Origin: Symbiodinium microadriaticum
Taxonomy: Eukaryota > Sar > Dinophyceae > Suessiales > Symbiodiniaceae
Reading direction: 5' to 3'
DNA length: 64,000 bases
Assembly (NCBI GenBank): GCA_001939145.1
Contig: LSRX01000540.1
Coordinates: forward strand, 186,001 to 250,000
A program made the position numbers and the translations under genes. The notes below the pieces were generated by a model. It searched no databases, was not told the origin of the DNA, and saw only the letters and a program-made list of their open reading frames with translations. Position 1 is the first letter of the stretch, and each line of letters opens with the position of its first letter. Of the stretch, positions 10,064 through 21,897 are shown one piece after another.

Positions 10064-11450
10064 CTCAAGGCTTAAGGCACCAAACACTAGAGATTCAGAA
10101 AGACTGTTGTGAGGGCCCCGTTTGATAGCATTTGTTTGCTCTACGTATTAAGGGTTCATGGTATGGACTCTTAAACTATTACACCCTTTCTGTCTAGTGA
10201 GTCTAATATAACGTTCTTTTTGTGCCATGCGCAATACATCCCAATTGCTTGGTTTGCACTGGTACGAACTCCACCGGTGTGTTTCTGTCCCCTCCCTAGT
10301 TTTCATGGTTGTGGCAAACACATCCATACTGCAGTTGCGGACTTGAGGTTTTTGACTTCAGGGGTTCTAGTTTAGGGTTCAATGGCTTATTGGGGCGTTC
10401 CATGAACGCTTTTCCCAACGTGAGATAAACTTTAGCCTTTCACGAAGTTCACATAGAATTCTCAGTTTGCATTCCCGGCAACCCCCCGACAACTCCGAAG
10501 ATTCCCTTGCGCCGCCGCCAACTAAACTTTTGAATACACGGAAGGCACTGCTGTGCCATTAAACTGCCGATTTGTCCAATTGTTGGTTCCATATTCCAGC
10601 CTCGTTTGCACTGCGGCAATAGAAGCGGTGCGAAGACGTCGTCAGTTTTCAGTGTGCTTGTGTTTGTCGCAGGGTCTCGTAGTGTTTGCAGCTATTGTCA
10701 TGTCACAGCAGGTTTAGTTGACGACCCGCGAAGGAGTTTGTCGTTTCATCCAGCTTTGTCGGAGTGTGAGGAAAAGTTCAAAAAGCCCGGAAGCCGTAAA
10801 ATTTTGCCTTCGAGCCCAGCCCCATGACACCAGGGCTTCTCGGCGCTCGATCTCCGATGTGGTCTTTTCGGCCTGGGGGCTCAGTTTGGCGCGAACATGG
10901 TATCCGTGTTCATGGAAGAGTACCAGGAACCAGTATCGGTAGAGTAGTACTGGTGGCACGACATAGGACTGATTCTGGCCCGAGCTCAGGCGGGGCTTTG
11001 CTATACTCTTGATAGTGGGTGGTGATGGAAACTAAGCGACGAGTGTGGCGATAGCCATGGTGCTGGTGATGATGATGTTGCTGGTCCAGGTCTGATTGTT
11101 TGGGAGAGCTCCCTGATGCTACTCGCCCAACCGGATCACTGTAGCTCAAACGGTCAGAAGGGATTGATAGAGTCCGAGAAGCACGGAGGCTCACCCCCTC
11201 CCACCTAAATTCCCGGCTACGTAGACTAGCTTAGGCCTTGGGGAGGGGGCGAGACTAGTGAGCAAGGCCGAGGCATGGCCGTAGCTTCGGGGTTTCCTTT
11301 TATCCTCGGTGTCTGAGAGTCCTTTTTCTTTTGGGTTTGAGCCGTCATTGCCAGGCAGCGATCTCGAGCTCCTTTCCCCCAGCGACTGCGCCTGGCAGTC
11401 TCGTGCCAACACTGGCCCAGTCCTATCCGTCACGGGCCAGGTGCTCGTCC
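10064..11450. other. No supported gene; telomere-like words
   Basis: A + frame at 10606-10827 and several overlapping frames at 10.7-11.2 kb have no domain and poor composition. The sequence near 10147-10385 contains TTAGGG-like words (attaagggttcatgg, gtttagggttcaatgg). No RNA gene seen. Confidence 0.4.
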
Positions 11451-11574
11451 CTTGCTTTTGCATTTCATTTCGCCCAGTGAAAACTTGGCCAATGACAGGC
11501 CCGTGCAGGCTTGGTCTTGGAGGCCCGGTGAAGGGTTTCCAGCATCATGGAAAACCCTGAGACTTACTTATAGT

Positions 11575-11850
11575 CACTTGTTGGTTGAGGTGCCACTCGA
11601 GGAGCTTCCAAGAGCAACCGAGCACCTGGTCCTTGCCTCTGTCGGGCGGACAGATGGCGTTGGAGGCCAGCTTCCCATTTCTGACACTGTCATCGCATGC
11701 CAGAAGTCCTTGCCTGCGGAGGATGGCTTTGCCTTTCCGTGGGGGCCCCGCCGCATTCGCAGCACCAGTGCACTCGGAGCCACCCCGGCAAGGGCTCTGC
11801 ACAGGCTGGGAGTCCGCAATAATTCGCTTTTGCGTGTGAGCATCCGTTGA
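11575..11850 (+). CDS. Possible exon
   Basis: Frame HLLVEVPLEELPRATEHLVL then ASVGRTDGVGGQLPISDTVI, ending after ALHRLGVRNNSLLRVSIR at a TGA. The first 60 residues look protein-like. Family unknown. A longer frame at 12125-12685 on the same strand might be a decayed continuation but is Trp/Cys-rich. Confidence 0.3.
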   Translation, partial: HLLVEVPLEELPRATEHLVLASVGRTDGVGGQLPISDTVIACQKSLPAEDGFAFPWGPRRIRSTSALGATPARALHRLGVRNNSLLRVSIR

Positions 11851-12689
11851 TCAGTGATTAAAGATTGGAAGTTTTTATCCGCTGACAGGGCTCTATGCTC
11901 CTGGTGCTGTCGCGATCTCCGAGGGCTTGGCTGCTTCGAGAAATGGTGCCCAACCTTGGCGCCTTAGCCTGCAGCAGCAGATCAAGTCTGCATGAATTTA
12001 TCACACTTCGCAAGAAAACAGTTCAATTTTGGCGTACCAACATGCAGTCAATGCCACCGAGCCTGCAAAGAAAGAATTCCGGTTGTGCTATGTTTGAGGC
12101 TTCAGCCTCGAGCAACAGGCAGGAGTGCCTCGCCAGCGTTCAGAGGCCTTCAAGCAGGGCCCAGATTTGTTAGCGATTCTCTTAGAAAGCGGGTTTTGGT
12201 CAAAGATGTCGTCTGCTGAGGCCATCGTGCGAGAGCTCTATTGGCCGGAGGTGGGGCGACGCCGGCAGTGGTCCTTGTTTCAGCGCCTTCGCTTGTCATC
12301 ACGATGGCCATTCGCAGACGGGATTTCCAAGTGCCAGAAGTCATTAGTCCCATTGGGCCACAGCCGGCTGAACGAAGATACCCCAAATGCCAACGATAGC
12401 AAGGCACCACCACAGTTAGTCGCAAAGCTTGTCGTGCACCACGACAACACGGTGGAGGATCTTCAGATTGGCTGCACTGGGGTTGGGGAGAGTCTGTCAG
12501 GTTGGCGTGGCCATCCAGCGAACCACATCGACAGATGGCGGACAAGCTGTGAGCTGGTTAGAAGTCTTCAGGAGCGACCGCGGGCGGAGTTTGAACTGCG
12601 GCCGGTGCATTGCTCATTGTGCGCCTGTTTACCAGGGCGGATCCCGACGGGCTTTGTGACAGAGCCTTGCTTGCAACCTTACTAGTCAG

Positions 12690-14020
12690 ACCGCGACTGG
12701 AACCAAGAGAAGGCTGTTGTGCGTGCTGTTGGCTACGTTGGTGGAGAAGCTTCAGAATCTCGAGCTGCTTAACTTCGTCAGGCAGCCCCACATTGTTGTT
12801 CCTGCATGTTTGCATGGCGCTCTAAGCTGATGTTGGAGGCAGGTGTTTTCTTGCCAGATGTGTGTTTGGAGTTGGGGTTTTGGCAGCCAGCTCTCGCAGC
12901 GACGACCAACTGTTGAAGTCGGCACCTTGCAGGGAACCCCATATAATGTAGAGCGCCGACAGGCCCCACGCCAGAACACGGATAATGCACAAGATCCGTT
13001 CCCCGGCACCACAGCGGAGAGTGTCGGCCCCTGAACTCTCAGGCGATGAAGACGAAGAAAAGGACCTTCGACTGGCATTGCTGTGCTTGAATAAGAGCAA
13101 CTCGTTTCGCTATCAATCCATAAGGGAATCGTCCTGTTGGAAGCTGCCGCGGGTGAGGAAAAGCCACCTTTGCTCACTACATTGAGGATTTCCGGCATGA
13201 TTTTCCCATTCATAGCAGCGGCGAGCTTCATGTCGACAAATATGAAGAACCTTGAAGCCTTGAAGAACCTGGTGCACTGCTCACTCCAAAACCAGATGAA
13301 CCCCTGAGCTGTTCCAGGAGTCGACTGAGACGCAGAGCAGCTTTGCAGCGCCTCCCGTCGCATCGCACTCAGATTGCTCCATGCTGTCGGGTTCGGCATC
13401 CCTTCCAGGGCTTTGGGGTTTTGGGCTGACGGGTTTTCGAGTGCTTAAAAGTATATTCAATAAAATGTATTGTTTCTTACTTTTGTACCCCGTCATTCCC
13501 CGATCTCCCCATCGTGGTTTTCAGACGGTACGTAATCTGTTCCTGATGCAGAGCAATTTTCTTACAATTTTGACTTGTCAAGGTCGTGCCTGGTCTATCA
13601 TCTCCGCTGCAGAAGCGTTCTCAAGGACGCATGAGCTGGAGCAGCCATTGCAATGTGATAAATCCAGCCGCCTTCTCGCAGCAGGAGCAGCTGCAAATCC
13701 TTGTACTAAATTGCCCGTGTCGTCAAACATTCGCAAAGTTTAGGAGCCACCGGGTTTTAGAAATCAGGCTCATATATGGGAGCAGTGGCAGGATCATCTG
13801 CCAGCACGTTGAGCCCTGGGCTGCGCCCTGAGTTCTGGGCAGTATCCAGTAACGTGCCAGGGCCCCCTTTTGGGATCACAGGAGTCGCGAAGAGCTTCGG
13901 TATTCACTGTGAGGGACCCGCAGTCTCACCGGCCGATGAGTATTTAGACAGCTTGTGACTCAGCCAAGACTTCGAAGTATGATGATTGCACTCGCACGTC
14001 AGAGTGCTAGAAGTTGTTGT
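12690..14020. other. No supported gene
   Basis: Short frames on both strands only. A hydrophobic frame around 13381-13500 ends in an A/T-rich stretch with aataaaatg at 13458, which could be a polyadenylation-like site, but no gene leads into it clearly. Confidence 0.35.
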
Positions 14021-14024
14021 TGCA

Positions 14025-14150
14025 ACACAACGCCGACGAAGACTGTCAACACCACTGCCCAAGCGACCCTCGGATTCGCCAGCGCAACGATCGCCTCGAA
14101 TTCGCCAGGCTGTCGAGCGCTTCGCTGCCCAACAAGGTTCTCATTTGCGG
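14025..14150 (+). CDS. Possible Arg/Ser/Pro-rich exon
   Basis: Frame RRRRLSTPLPKRPSDSPAQR then SPRIRQAVERFAAQQGSHL. The basic Ser/Pro part followed by an amphipathic helix is exon-like. It lacks a clear start, and the overlapping + frame 13955-14470 is Cys/Ser-rich and less convincing. Family unknown. Confidence 0.3.
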
Positions 14151-15265
14151 ATTTTGCTTTGCATTGTGCTGATGTTGGCAGAGACACAGCCCACACACCA
14201 CATGCAGTCTCTCCTTTCTCCTTCTTTCGATCCAGTCATCATGTTCCGTCTCATGTAATTGCAGATTCGTGTGGGCTTTGTGGACCGTCTCTGGCATCTC
14301 TGACCAGAAGTAAGCTTGCCCATTTTGAAGAGATTCGTCTGCTCGGTGTCTCCAAGCAAAGCGCTGTTTTTCACGAGTCCATGTCCGCGCCGCCAATTTG
14401 TGTCAGTGTGTGGACACACTGTCAAGAGTGGCATGTTCAGCATGGAGTGTCACGGCAGGGGGAAAACTGAAGAGATTCACCCTTGTCGCGAAGTTAGGGA
14501 ACGAGCAGAGAGTCACTGCTCCCAGAAGACTGGCCATGTGCCAAGATCAAAGTGCCAGGTGACTGCGAAGTACCCGACAGTGCATCAGGCCGAACTTCCC
14601 GAACCATCGCACTAAGTAACTGGGAGTTCTGGACTTCGCGTGGAATGGTCACAACAGTAGGCTCCTGCACGAAACGATGCTTCAGGCGCCGGGCCGCCTG
14701 GGCGTTTCCACTCGAAGTTCCTCCACATCGGTCTTCCTGCCAAGTTGTATCGCAAGACGCTGTTTTTGTCAGTTTGCCAAAACTCTCAGCTCCAGCCAAA
14801 TGGGGCTTCCTACAGTACAGTGTACGACAGATTGACTGAGATCTGCAGCATTCTGCACCTCTTACACAACTCTCTTATCAACGAAAGTTTGTGGCCACGC
14901 CGCAGCCCTTGTTTCAAAGACAATCGAAGACCATAAACCCGAAAAAGTATCCCCACCTCACATTAGGGTTGCAAGCCCCGGGTCTTCAAATCTTCGTTTC
15001 AGTGTAACGTAAGTGTAGGGTACAGCGGTGCGCGCCAGAAGCGTAAAGCCATGCGGATGGCAGTGACTGGATGAGTCGTGGGAGTAGACAGTGGAAAAAG
15101 CTCCTTACCTGAGGGCAGAACACTGCAAGACAACAGTTGAACACTCAGATTGACCCGAGGGAGTTTGAAGTGAGGACCATGTGGATGAGACGCCTTATTA
15201 CTTATTTCACTTGTTTGCCTCATGCTACACTATGCAAGAATCGCCACAGCAGCAGCAGTCGTGAT
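14151..15265. other. No supported gene
   Basis: Overlapping frames on both strands without domains. No repeats other than short words resembling aaacccgaaa near 14935. Confidence 0.35.
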
Positions 15266-15272
15266 GGCACGA

Positions 15273-15303
15273 TATATCATCATCATCATCATCATCATCA
15301 TCT
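15273..15303 (+). repeat. (ATC)n microsatellite
   Basis: About nine perfect atc units after gatatatc. The His/Met runs translated from it on either strand are spurious. Confidence 0.95.
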
Positions 15304-15584
15304 TAACCAGTCCAACAGTTGACCTGCCACGCTGGGTTGAGTGCTCGCCAGGCTGCCTCTGATGAGGCTTGCGAGGCGTCGCTCGCCCCACCCCGAGGTG
15401 AGAATTCAGATCATCTCGCGCGTACGTAAGCCTTTCTGTTTCATGACTGGATTGTTCTTCATGATTCATCGTACTAAACGTGCAGCAAATGCCAATACAG
15501 TGCCAGCATCGCGCCATATACCCTCAAAGCCTAAAGTGTTCATTGAGCTGGGATCTGCGAACAAGCGATGCCTCAACTAGTTTC

Positions 15585-15785
15585 TTTTGTAGTGACTGCA
15601 CAGGCATCCCAAGAGAAGAGCTGTTTGCAGTTCACTTGGTGTTTGTCGGTGCAGTTGCAAGTGCTATTACAGTACTGCACCCTTCAACAGTGAACTGCCG
15701 TTTTCTTGACCCGATACTTGGTATAAGTATTGTTGGCGCAGCCTCATCCACATCAGCTCTCGAGTCATGTTCTGAGTATGAGTAG
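15585..15785 (+). CDS. Possible exon with a hydrophobic segment
   Basis: Frame TGIPREELFAVHLVFVGAV then ASAITVLHPSTVNCRFLDPI and LGISIVGAASSTSALESCSEYE to a TAG at 15783. The first part could form one transmembrane helix. No family recognised; exon borders not seen. Confidence 0.3.
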   Translation, partial: FCSDCTGIPREELFAVHLVFVGAVASAITVLHPSTVNCRFLDPILGISIVGAASSTSALESCSEYE

Positions 15786-16210
15786 CACTGAGCTTCAAAA
15801 TTTGCGGCAGCTCGTTGGTCCTGCCACACCATGGCGTCTTTGAGAGTCGAGAGGCCGCGACTTTGGTCCGCCAAGAGCAGCCAGACAGGAGGCTTCACAG
15901 TTGGACGTGTGCTGGATCGGATGTTCTAAACCTCGACTTACAAGTCGCTGCCGATTGGTTTTTGCCGGTGCTACGCTATGCAAAACTGTGACTGAACCAG
16001 GCGAACCGCAGTGCACCGGGCGACAGTCAGAGGCAGGTTCGGTGTCGCAAAGTGACGAACAGACAAGTCCTTGCCGGCCCTGCTGAAGGCTGGCCAAGGC
16101 CCTGGCAGACCAGCAAAAGTACGCAGCAGAGGCTATTGCAGCAGGGACGCTTAGAACATGCAGGGGGAAGGCCATGTCTGCACAGCATGCACACACAGTA
16201 TTGATCCCGC

Positions 16211-16327
16211 GTGACTGCCACACATCTTCAAGACAACCTTGAAGCCTTGGCATCCTGCAAGACTGGCAAGGCCAGGCGATGCCTTGAGCAAGCTCGCGAT
16301 GAGAACGAGGTGGGCAGTGGATTAGTA
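16211..16327 (+). CDS. Possible exon before the second N gap
   Basis: Frame VTATHLQDNLEALASCKTGK then ARRCLEQARDENEVGSGL. Helical, Arg/Glu-rich and stop-free up to the gap-flanking region. Truncated by the N run at 16365. Function unknown. Confidence 0.35.
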
Positions 16328-16364
16328 AGTTTCTCCATGCTTTCGAGTCGAAGTCGAACTCGCC

Positions 16365-16391
16365 NNNNNNNNNNNNNNNNNNNNNNNNNNN
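16365..16391. other. Assembly gap, 27 N
   Basis: 27 N followed by a run of nine G. Both N gaps of this size in the window abut G runs. Confidence 0.98.
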
Positions 16392-16885
16392 GGGGGGGGG
16401 GCAGGTCGGGCGGAAAGTTCCTGCATGCAGCCTTTCACCTCCTCGGCCAAAGCAGCTTCTTCTCACTAGCCTGAAAGCGGAGAAGCCACGATGCATTTGC
16501 TTCGCTTCGCTTTTGCTGCCAATCGCGACGGCAGACCCGGGCGCTGAAGCCGTGCATTTCGGATCCAGTGTCTCTTGCATCGGGTGGCGCAACAAAGCGG
16601 ACTGGTAGCTCTGAGAAATCCGTCCCTTTTCCTCTTTGGACTTGCAGGCCTTGCGACGCAGCTGTCGGCGAACGACGGAGGTCATCGAACTAATCGCAAC
16701 ACGGAATATCCGTTGGCAGTGCAAGAAAGGTTGGACATGTTGAGCAGCTGCATAGTTATCTCGACGACAGTCGGGATGCATTTCTTGCAGACTTTTTGTC
16801 AAGGCCCTGGCTGCGGCCAATTCGCGAAGCAGCGAAGCAGAGGACTCCCGATGCTCACATTTGCTGCGGCACATTGGCGTTGTGC

Positions 16886-16889
16886 AGCA

Positions 16890-16921
<32 letters not shown>

Positions 16922-17030
16922 CGTCGAGGTGGCGGCGGTGGTTAGACTGCGGCGGGAGGAGGAAGAGGAAGCAACACAACAAGGAGGAGCACGAGCAGCA
17001 GTAGCAGCACTAGACTGGCCTGGCAAGAGA
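16886..17030 (+). repeat. CAG/CAA and GGA/GAG low-complexity tract
   Basis: cagcagcagcagcag and caacaacaacaacaa followed by purine-rich ggaggaggaagagg. It produces Ala/Thr/Gln or Arg/Glu runs in translation. It overlaps the end of a + frame (16575-17036) that I do not regard as proven. Confidence 0.8.
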
Positions 17031-17039
17031 GGGTGAGGT

Positions 17040-18635
17040 TGGTCGTTTCACACGGTGTGCTTACAGCATGGCGGCCGCAAGGCTGACCCCTGGCCCCACA
17101 GAAGGGAGAAGAAAGAGAGATCGCCTAACGTAGCAGTCGCTGATGTTCTTGCTAGCCGGATGCTACCAGTAGCGGCTGCTAGCGGCATTCATTGCCGTCG
17201 TAATTCCAAGCCTAGACGATGGCTGCTGTCCCCTGCAGGAACGGGGCCGCCAGGAGGCCGACCCCCTCCCTTCAGCCTACACCACGTGCCTTGGGGGAGG
17301 GGGGCATTCATTTGTTAGACTTACTGGTTCCTCGTAGTGAGGGTCCTAATGCTTGACATGTCGATTACCATGCCGGTGAAACACCGAACGAAAATTCGGA
17401 GCATAGGATTTGTTCATTTAGGCCGTGGGGAGCAATGCCGCTATCCCGTAAATCAAAGGACATGCACCAGAGCTGCACCCTCACTCTCTCTTCACTGTCA
17501 CCTTCGAGCCGTGGATCATGTCAGTGGGAGACATGAACTTTACTTTACACAAAACATGAGACCTTGCATGCAGTCATGCAGTCAGTGTATGGTTCTTGAA
17601 AGCCTCAATGGACTGACTGCTGACAAACCTCGCCGCTTGTCGCGCTTCGTTTGCCCAGCAGGAAGCAGACGCGCAATCCTTCAAGTGGCAAGCAACTTCT
17701 TGTCCTCCGCTTTTGCATTTTTTCGGGGGCGGCCTTATGCAACTCTCATGCAGCAACTCAAACCGTTACAGTAGGTCTGTGAAGAGACATAGTCGTTCCA
17801 GCCTCGGCGGCATCAAACAATTGGGGTTGCGCCCCTGCCTTCTGAAGCTCCATGGTTTGCCATGGGCGGCTCCCAATCAGGCCGGCCTTGCTTGGGGCCG
17901 TTAGCCCTTGAGCACAAAAACACAAAATGGGGCTGCTTCCATGCTGGAACCTGTCTAGATCAGGTTTCCCGAACATAAACTCTTCAGTTGCAGAAATCAT
18001 AGCCTGTTCCCCTGTCAGGCGCTCGGTGCTGGCATTGCAGTGACGTCGGGTGCGCTGTGCCATTTGCACTTGAGCTTTTTCTTCACTCCAGCAGCTTTCA
18101 CTCGACCTGAGCCGACAGCCTGTAGCAGGTCCCAACCCTCGAACCCAATGCGAATGAACGGGGTTCAAGCCAGGGGTCTAGCCACCCACGACACCGTCGG
18201 CGAGGATCCCGTTGCAGTCTCCTGAGATGGGTCTAAGTTTGACGGCATGGGGCAGACAATACTAGAGTCTTGACAGACGGCTTGCTCGCATCAGTTTGGG
18301 AGGGCCAGGAAGCTAATTTCTGGCCTTTGTTTTGCGCTTGTGCTGCAGAATGTCCCTGCGCCCAGAAACGGGAGAGCGAGCCGAGCGCACACCATGCCGG
18401 CAGCTCCAGCGGCGGCACGCCGCTGAAGGTGGGGTTTGACTCAACTGTGGTTGCTTGTTGTGCTCATGCATTGCTGAAATGTGTTGCTGCAGTGCGAAGT
18501 GTGAGCAGGAGTGCTTGTGACTGTGAACTGTGGTGCTGTTGGTGCTGCTGCTTTGGTGGCTGTCATTCTTATTTTTTGTTGTTGTCTTTTGTATTTGTTT
18601 TTGGTTTTCGCCTGAATGGCTTCAAGCCCCGAGTC
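17040..18635. other. No supported gene
   Basis: Frames of 60-150 codons on both strands conflict and carry no domain. Confidence 0.35.
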
Positions 18636-19015
18636 AGTCAGCCAGTCAGTCGTCCGTCGATCCGCGAGCCCGCCGGGCAGTCAGTCAGTCGGAGTGACCG
18701 ATCGACAGCTGAAGACCAGTAGGCCGAAAAGGCCTTTAATACAGCCTCAGTTGTCAGCATCCTTGTGACTCTTGCAAGTGTTGTATATATTACATGGATC
18801 GAACCGAAAACCAAAAAAATACCCAGAAAAGAAACATAGAAAATACCAGAAAAAACCTGGACCCCTGCTGCTGGTAGCAGTAGGAACTGGGAGGCAGTAG
18901 CAGCAGTAGCGGTTCCCGTCCGCGTCGTCGTCGTGGCCGTGGTCGTGGTCGTGGTAGTGGTGGTGGTGGTGGTTGTAGTAGTGGTAGTAGAAGGAGGAGC
19001 AGCAGGAGGCGCAAC
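18636..19015 (+). repeat. Tetra- and trinucleotide low-complexity region
   Basis: Contains gtcagtcagccagtcagtcg at about 18637, a second gtcagtcagtcg at about 18680, A-rich sequence, then gtcgtcgtcg and gtggtggtggtgg runs up to about 18975. Coding potential here is an artefact of repeat composition. Confidence 0.75.
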
Positions 19016-19793
19016 TGCCAACCCACCAGATCCCTGACAAGCACAAAACCAAAAGCAGCGCCGCCAGACTTTTTACACCGTCAACGAGACTCTTGACTCC
19101 GAGGCCGTTCGCAAGGGTTCAACAGTGCTCGCTTCACGCCAAAGACCTTGAGCCCGAAAGACGTGCACAGAACCTTTACCTGGCAGAGGCCGGCACTGCG
19201 CGAAGCTGTGTGTGCGGCACTTGATTTTGCAGAGCTCGAACTGACAGGTTTCCTGTGGCGTAGCATGTGTGGTGTGCTGGGGTTTTTCGACGTATAGATA
19301 CAGGAGCCTGTGGTATCTCCGGTTGATGACAGCAACAGCCCAGGGGTGCCATGCTGCGATGCGCATCTATTCATCACAGCACGCTCCAAAACAGACATTT
19401 TCTATCATTGCAGCGATGACAAAAGTTCCGCGCGCCTTGGCAGCTTCGAATCGGGATGAGTTGAGCGGGCACCCCCAGACTGGCACGCTTGGCAAAGGTC
19501 CTCCAGGGCAGCACTATGCAGCTCAAATTACAGGGGCAGATCGAGGAGGTCAGGGACCGATTACACATGACGGCCCTACCATGGATCAGCGCATCGGCAT
19601 GGTTTGTCAGTTCGAATGAGATAGAAGCCGTGAGGATATTCCAGGCAAAAATAATGTTCAGGGTATGCCAAACAAGACGTACTCCGGCAACCTGTGCAGG
19701 CCGGCTTCCGAGGATAATACAAGAGGCGGCGCGTGACTGTGGCTTCTGCCTGAGATGACATGATATATGGAACTGATCGCCCCCCTAAGCCAG

Positions 19794-19912
19794 GAGACGC
19801 TTATTTATCCGAGTCGGATGGAAGCGACGGCGAGTACAATGATTCCCTCTCGCCGGTGCACACTTTGCATTCAACAAGTTCTGCTGCATCGGCAGCTCGC
19901 TTGCACGTTTGC
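19794..19912 (+). CDS. Probable exon, acidic Ser/Asp-rich
   Basis: After the acceptor-like ccag at 19790-19793, the frame reads GDAYLSESDGSDGEYNDS then LSPVHTLHSTSSAASAARLH. TAA follows at 19913. A casein-kinase-like acidic Ser cluster and an SP site are visible. It sits about 0.9 kb before the kinase exons on the same strand and may belong to the N-terminal extension of that gene, which is inference. Confidence 0.45.
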
Positions 19913-19954
19913 TAAACTCTAAGCTTCAAGCCTTGAACCGGAAACCATCTCAAA

Positions 19955-20107
19955 GCTCAAGCCCGTCAAGGATGCGAGCACTCGGTCATCGGCCAGACAT
20001 TCCCATCGTCGGCTGAAGCTGGTCGAGACAATGGGCCCCTCGGAGCATGAGCAAGATTTGTTTGAGCCCAGTAGCCGCCAAACAACACTTCGGACCCAAT
20101 TAGGATA
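19955..20107 (+). CDS. Probable exon, Arg/Ser/His-rich
   Basis: Frame LKPVKDASTRSSARHSHRRL then KLVETMGPSEHEQDLFEPSS and RQTTLRTQLG to TAA. Good helical and polar composition. It may be N-terminal to the CDPK gene. Family not identifiable from this segment. Confidence 0.45.
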
Positions 20108-20154
20108 AGGATGCTGCTGACGAAGCCGCTCCTCAGGTCATATTCCTTCGGCGG

Positions 20155-20246
20155 CGCTGCAGCTGCTTGCCTGAAATCCTGTCCAAGCAAGGACCTGTAG
20201 CATACTCTGAGCAGCTGCTTCGCTGCTTCATGCAACTTGCATTGGT
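20155..20246 (+). CDS. Probable exon with GTAAGT donor
   Basis: Frame CLPEILSKQGPVAYSEQLL then RCFMQLAL ends directly at gtaagt (about 20247), a canonical GT donor. Three exon-like frames in a row at 19.8-20.25 kb support a gene on this strand leading into the kinase. No domain recognised. Confidence 0.45.
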
Positions 20247-20805
20247 AAGTGATGACCCATGGCGAAGACTGCGAGAAAGGTGTTGCGGCCGAAGCCTGCG
20301 TCCTAAAGAGAATTCATGGCACGTCAGAGATGCCGCCGAGGCTCGTAATCAACAATTCGAGCCGCTTGGATGCCTGTCCAGATGCAGCGACAGCAGTGCA
20401 TGCTTTGATGCGTTTGATTCGGAAATGATACAGCGCAGAGCCGCAGCACCACGAAGGATGTGATGCGGCCAGACCGAACACAAGATGTTTTGTCCAGTGT
20501 CCGCTAGCAGGAAGAACCAAATAATGTTTTTTCATCGAACCGTGATTTGATATCCCTGCAGTATCACTGTAAAGCAAAGTGGCGCGTAGTCAGATTCTCC
20601 CACGTGTGCTCATCAGTGAGTATTGTTGAGAGCATGTTCACAGCTGCAAGGTCCTCTGGAAGACATCTACAAGATTGCATCTTGCTGCTAATGGTTCAAC
20701 CGGTCTTTGTCAAAGCGCGGGGTGGCTGTAGATCGGAAATTCCTCGAATGTTCTTTCTTACGAAGACCCCACTAGAGCAAGTGCCCCAAAAGAGAGGCTC
20801 CTAAG

Positions 20806-21240
20806 CCTTCACTTGAGGACAAGGACCTCGGCAAGGGAGCCTTCGGCATTGTCAGACTCGGTCGGGTGCGAATCACAGGCATGGCATGTCAGGGGTTCAC
20901 CGATGTCTCGACAGTGTAGCGTGGTTCAGCAGCTACCGGAATCCTGGAACTTCGTACCTTCGACCCAAGGACAGCTTCAGCCCCCAGCATTCAGCATTTC
21001 CAATGAAAGTGTAGTACGCGTTCGACTTCAGCGGCGAACGCCCGCGCTTGATTAGCTACCTGCAGGTGCCAAGAGGGCAATCAAAACTATAAGCAAAGAG
21101 CAAATGCATCTTGGCTTGAAGAGTCTTGTGCCACTGCCATGCAAGCCGGCTGAATCAATGCTGTGTTGCATTTGTCAGGAAGGAGCAAACAGGCTCGCTC
21201 AAAATGGAAATTGAGATCATGAAGATGCTTGACCATCCAG
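20806..21240 (+). CDS. Calcium-dependent protein kinase, N-lobe exons (three exons)
   Basis: Exon a (20806-20878) has the glycine loop GKGAFGIVRLG at 20830 on. Exon b (21066-21129) supplies the ATP-binding lysine in GAKRAIKTISK. Exon c (21179-21240) gives helix C, SLKMEIEIMKMLDHP, with the Glu that pairs with that lysine. Splicing 20878 to 21066 uses a GC donor (g|gcatgg) and a cag acceptor and keeps frame (ITG|AKRAIK). 21129 to 21179 also fits a GC donor and keeps frame; the third intron starts gcagga at 21241. GC donors and AG|G junctions are a dinoflagellate habit. The remaining kinase subdomains lie beyond a retroelement, from 25469 onward. Ser/Thr phosphorylation is the expected reaction; Ca2+ control is inferred from the EF-hands downstream. 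Confidence 0.85.
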
Positions 21241-21304
21241 GCAGGACTCGGCTGATGCTGCTGCTGGGGGTGGTGGGGGTGGGGTTGTGGTGCCGTTGTT
21301 TGTA

Positions 21305-21340
<36 letters not shown>
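21305..21340 (+). repeat. (GAT)n microsatellite
   Basis: About twelve perfect gat units inside the kinase intron. Confidence 0.95.
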
Positions 21341-21805
21341 CGTGACAGTAGTGTGTTGTGCTGGCAACAGAACGATGATACAGATATCAAGACGACAGAC
21401 TAATCTCACTCCACCTGAAATCGCAAACCCCAAGCTTCAGAGCTTCAAGATCGCATCAAACGTGTCAAACAGTTGTTTCAACCGTCCTGCTCTGCCACTG
21501 CAATTGCCGCACCGGCATGCAACTCCTCATTATCCTTCGGGCATCGCGACAAGCAAACTCGATCCTGCCCGGCCCGTCTCCACGTCCACCCCAACATCTT
21601 CGTCCTGGCCTTTGTGCTTGCACACAACTTGCATCAATCGACCTCGAGTCGATGCAAGATGAACTTCCACAAGAAATGGTTGAGTCAGTTACTAGGTACG
21701 TGACCTCCTGTACAGTATCAGGCACGCGCTAGTTTTCCGCTCTTGTTTCAATGATCTCCGGTGGTGGTGACCCGCAGCACCGAATTAAGCATATTATGTT
21801 TGTCG

Positions 21806-21889
21806 TGTAACACACGTGTGTGTGTAGGTACAAGCGTAGGCGGTCGGGCCGTGCAGCTGCATCGGCTCGACCGTTTGAGTTCCCTCCCA
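21806..21889 (+). repeat. Element end repeat A, copy 1
   Basis: Starts tgtaacacacgtgtgtgtgt, then ggtacaagcgta and cggtcgggccgtgcagctgc. Copy 2 at 24937-25020 differs at only a few positions. No B-type sequence lies before copy 1, so this is taken as the 5' end of the element. Confidence 0.9.
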
Positions 21890-21897
21890 GTGCTATC

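Noticed and set aside
15795-16982. Minus-strand frame of 395 codons
   Set aside because: It runs through the N gap and a poly-Cys stretch from the CAG repeat, and lacks any domain pattern.
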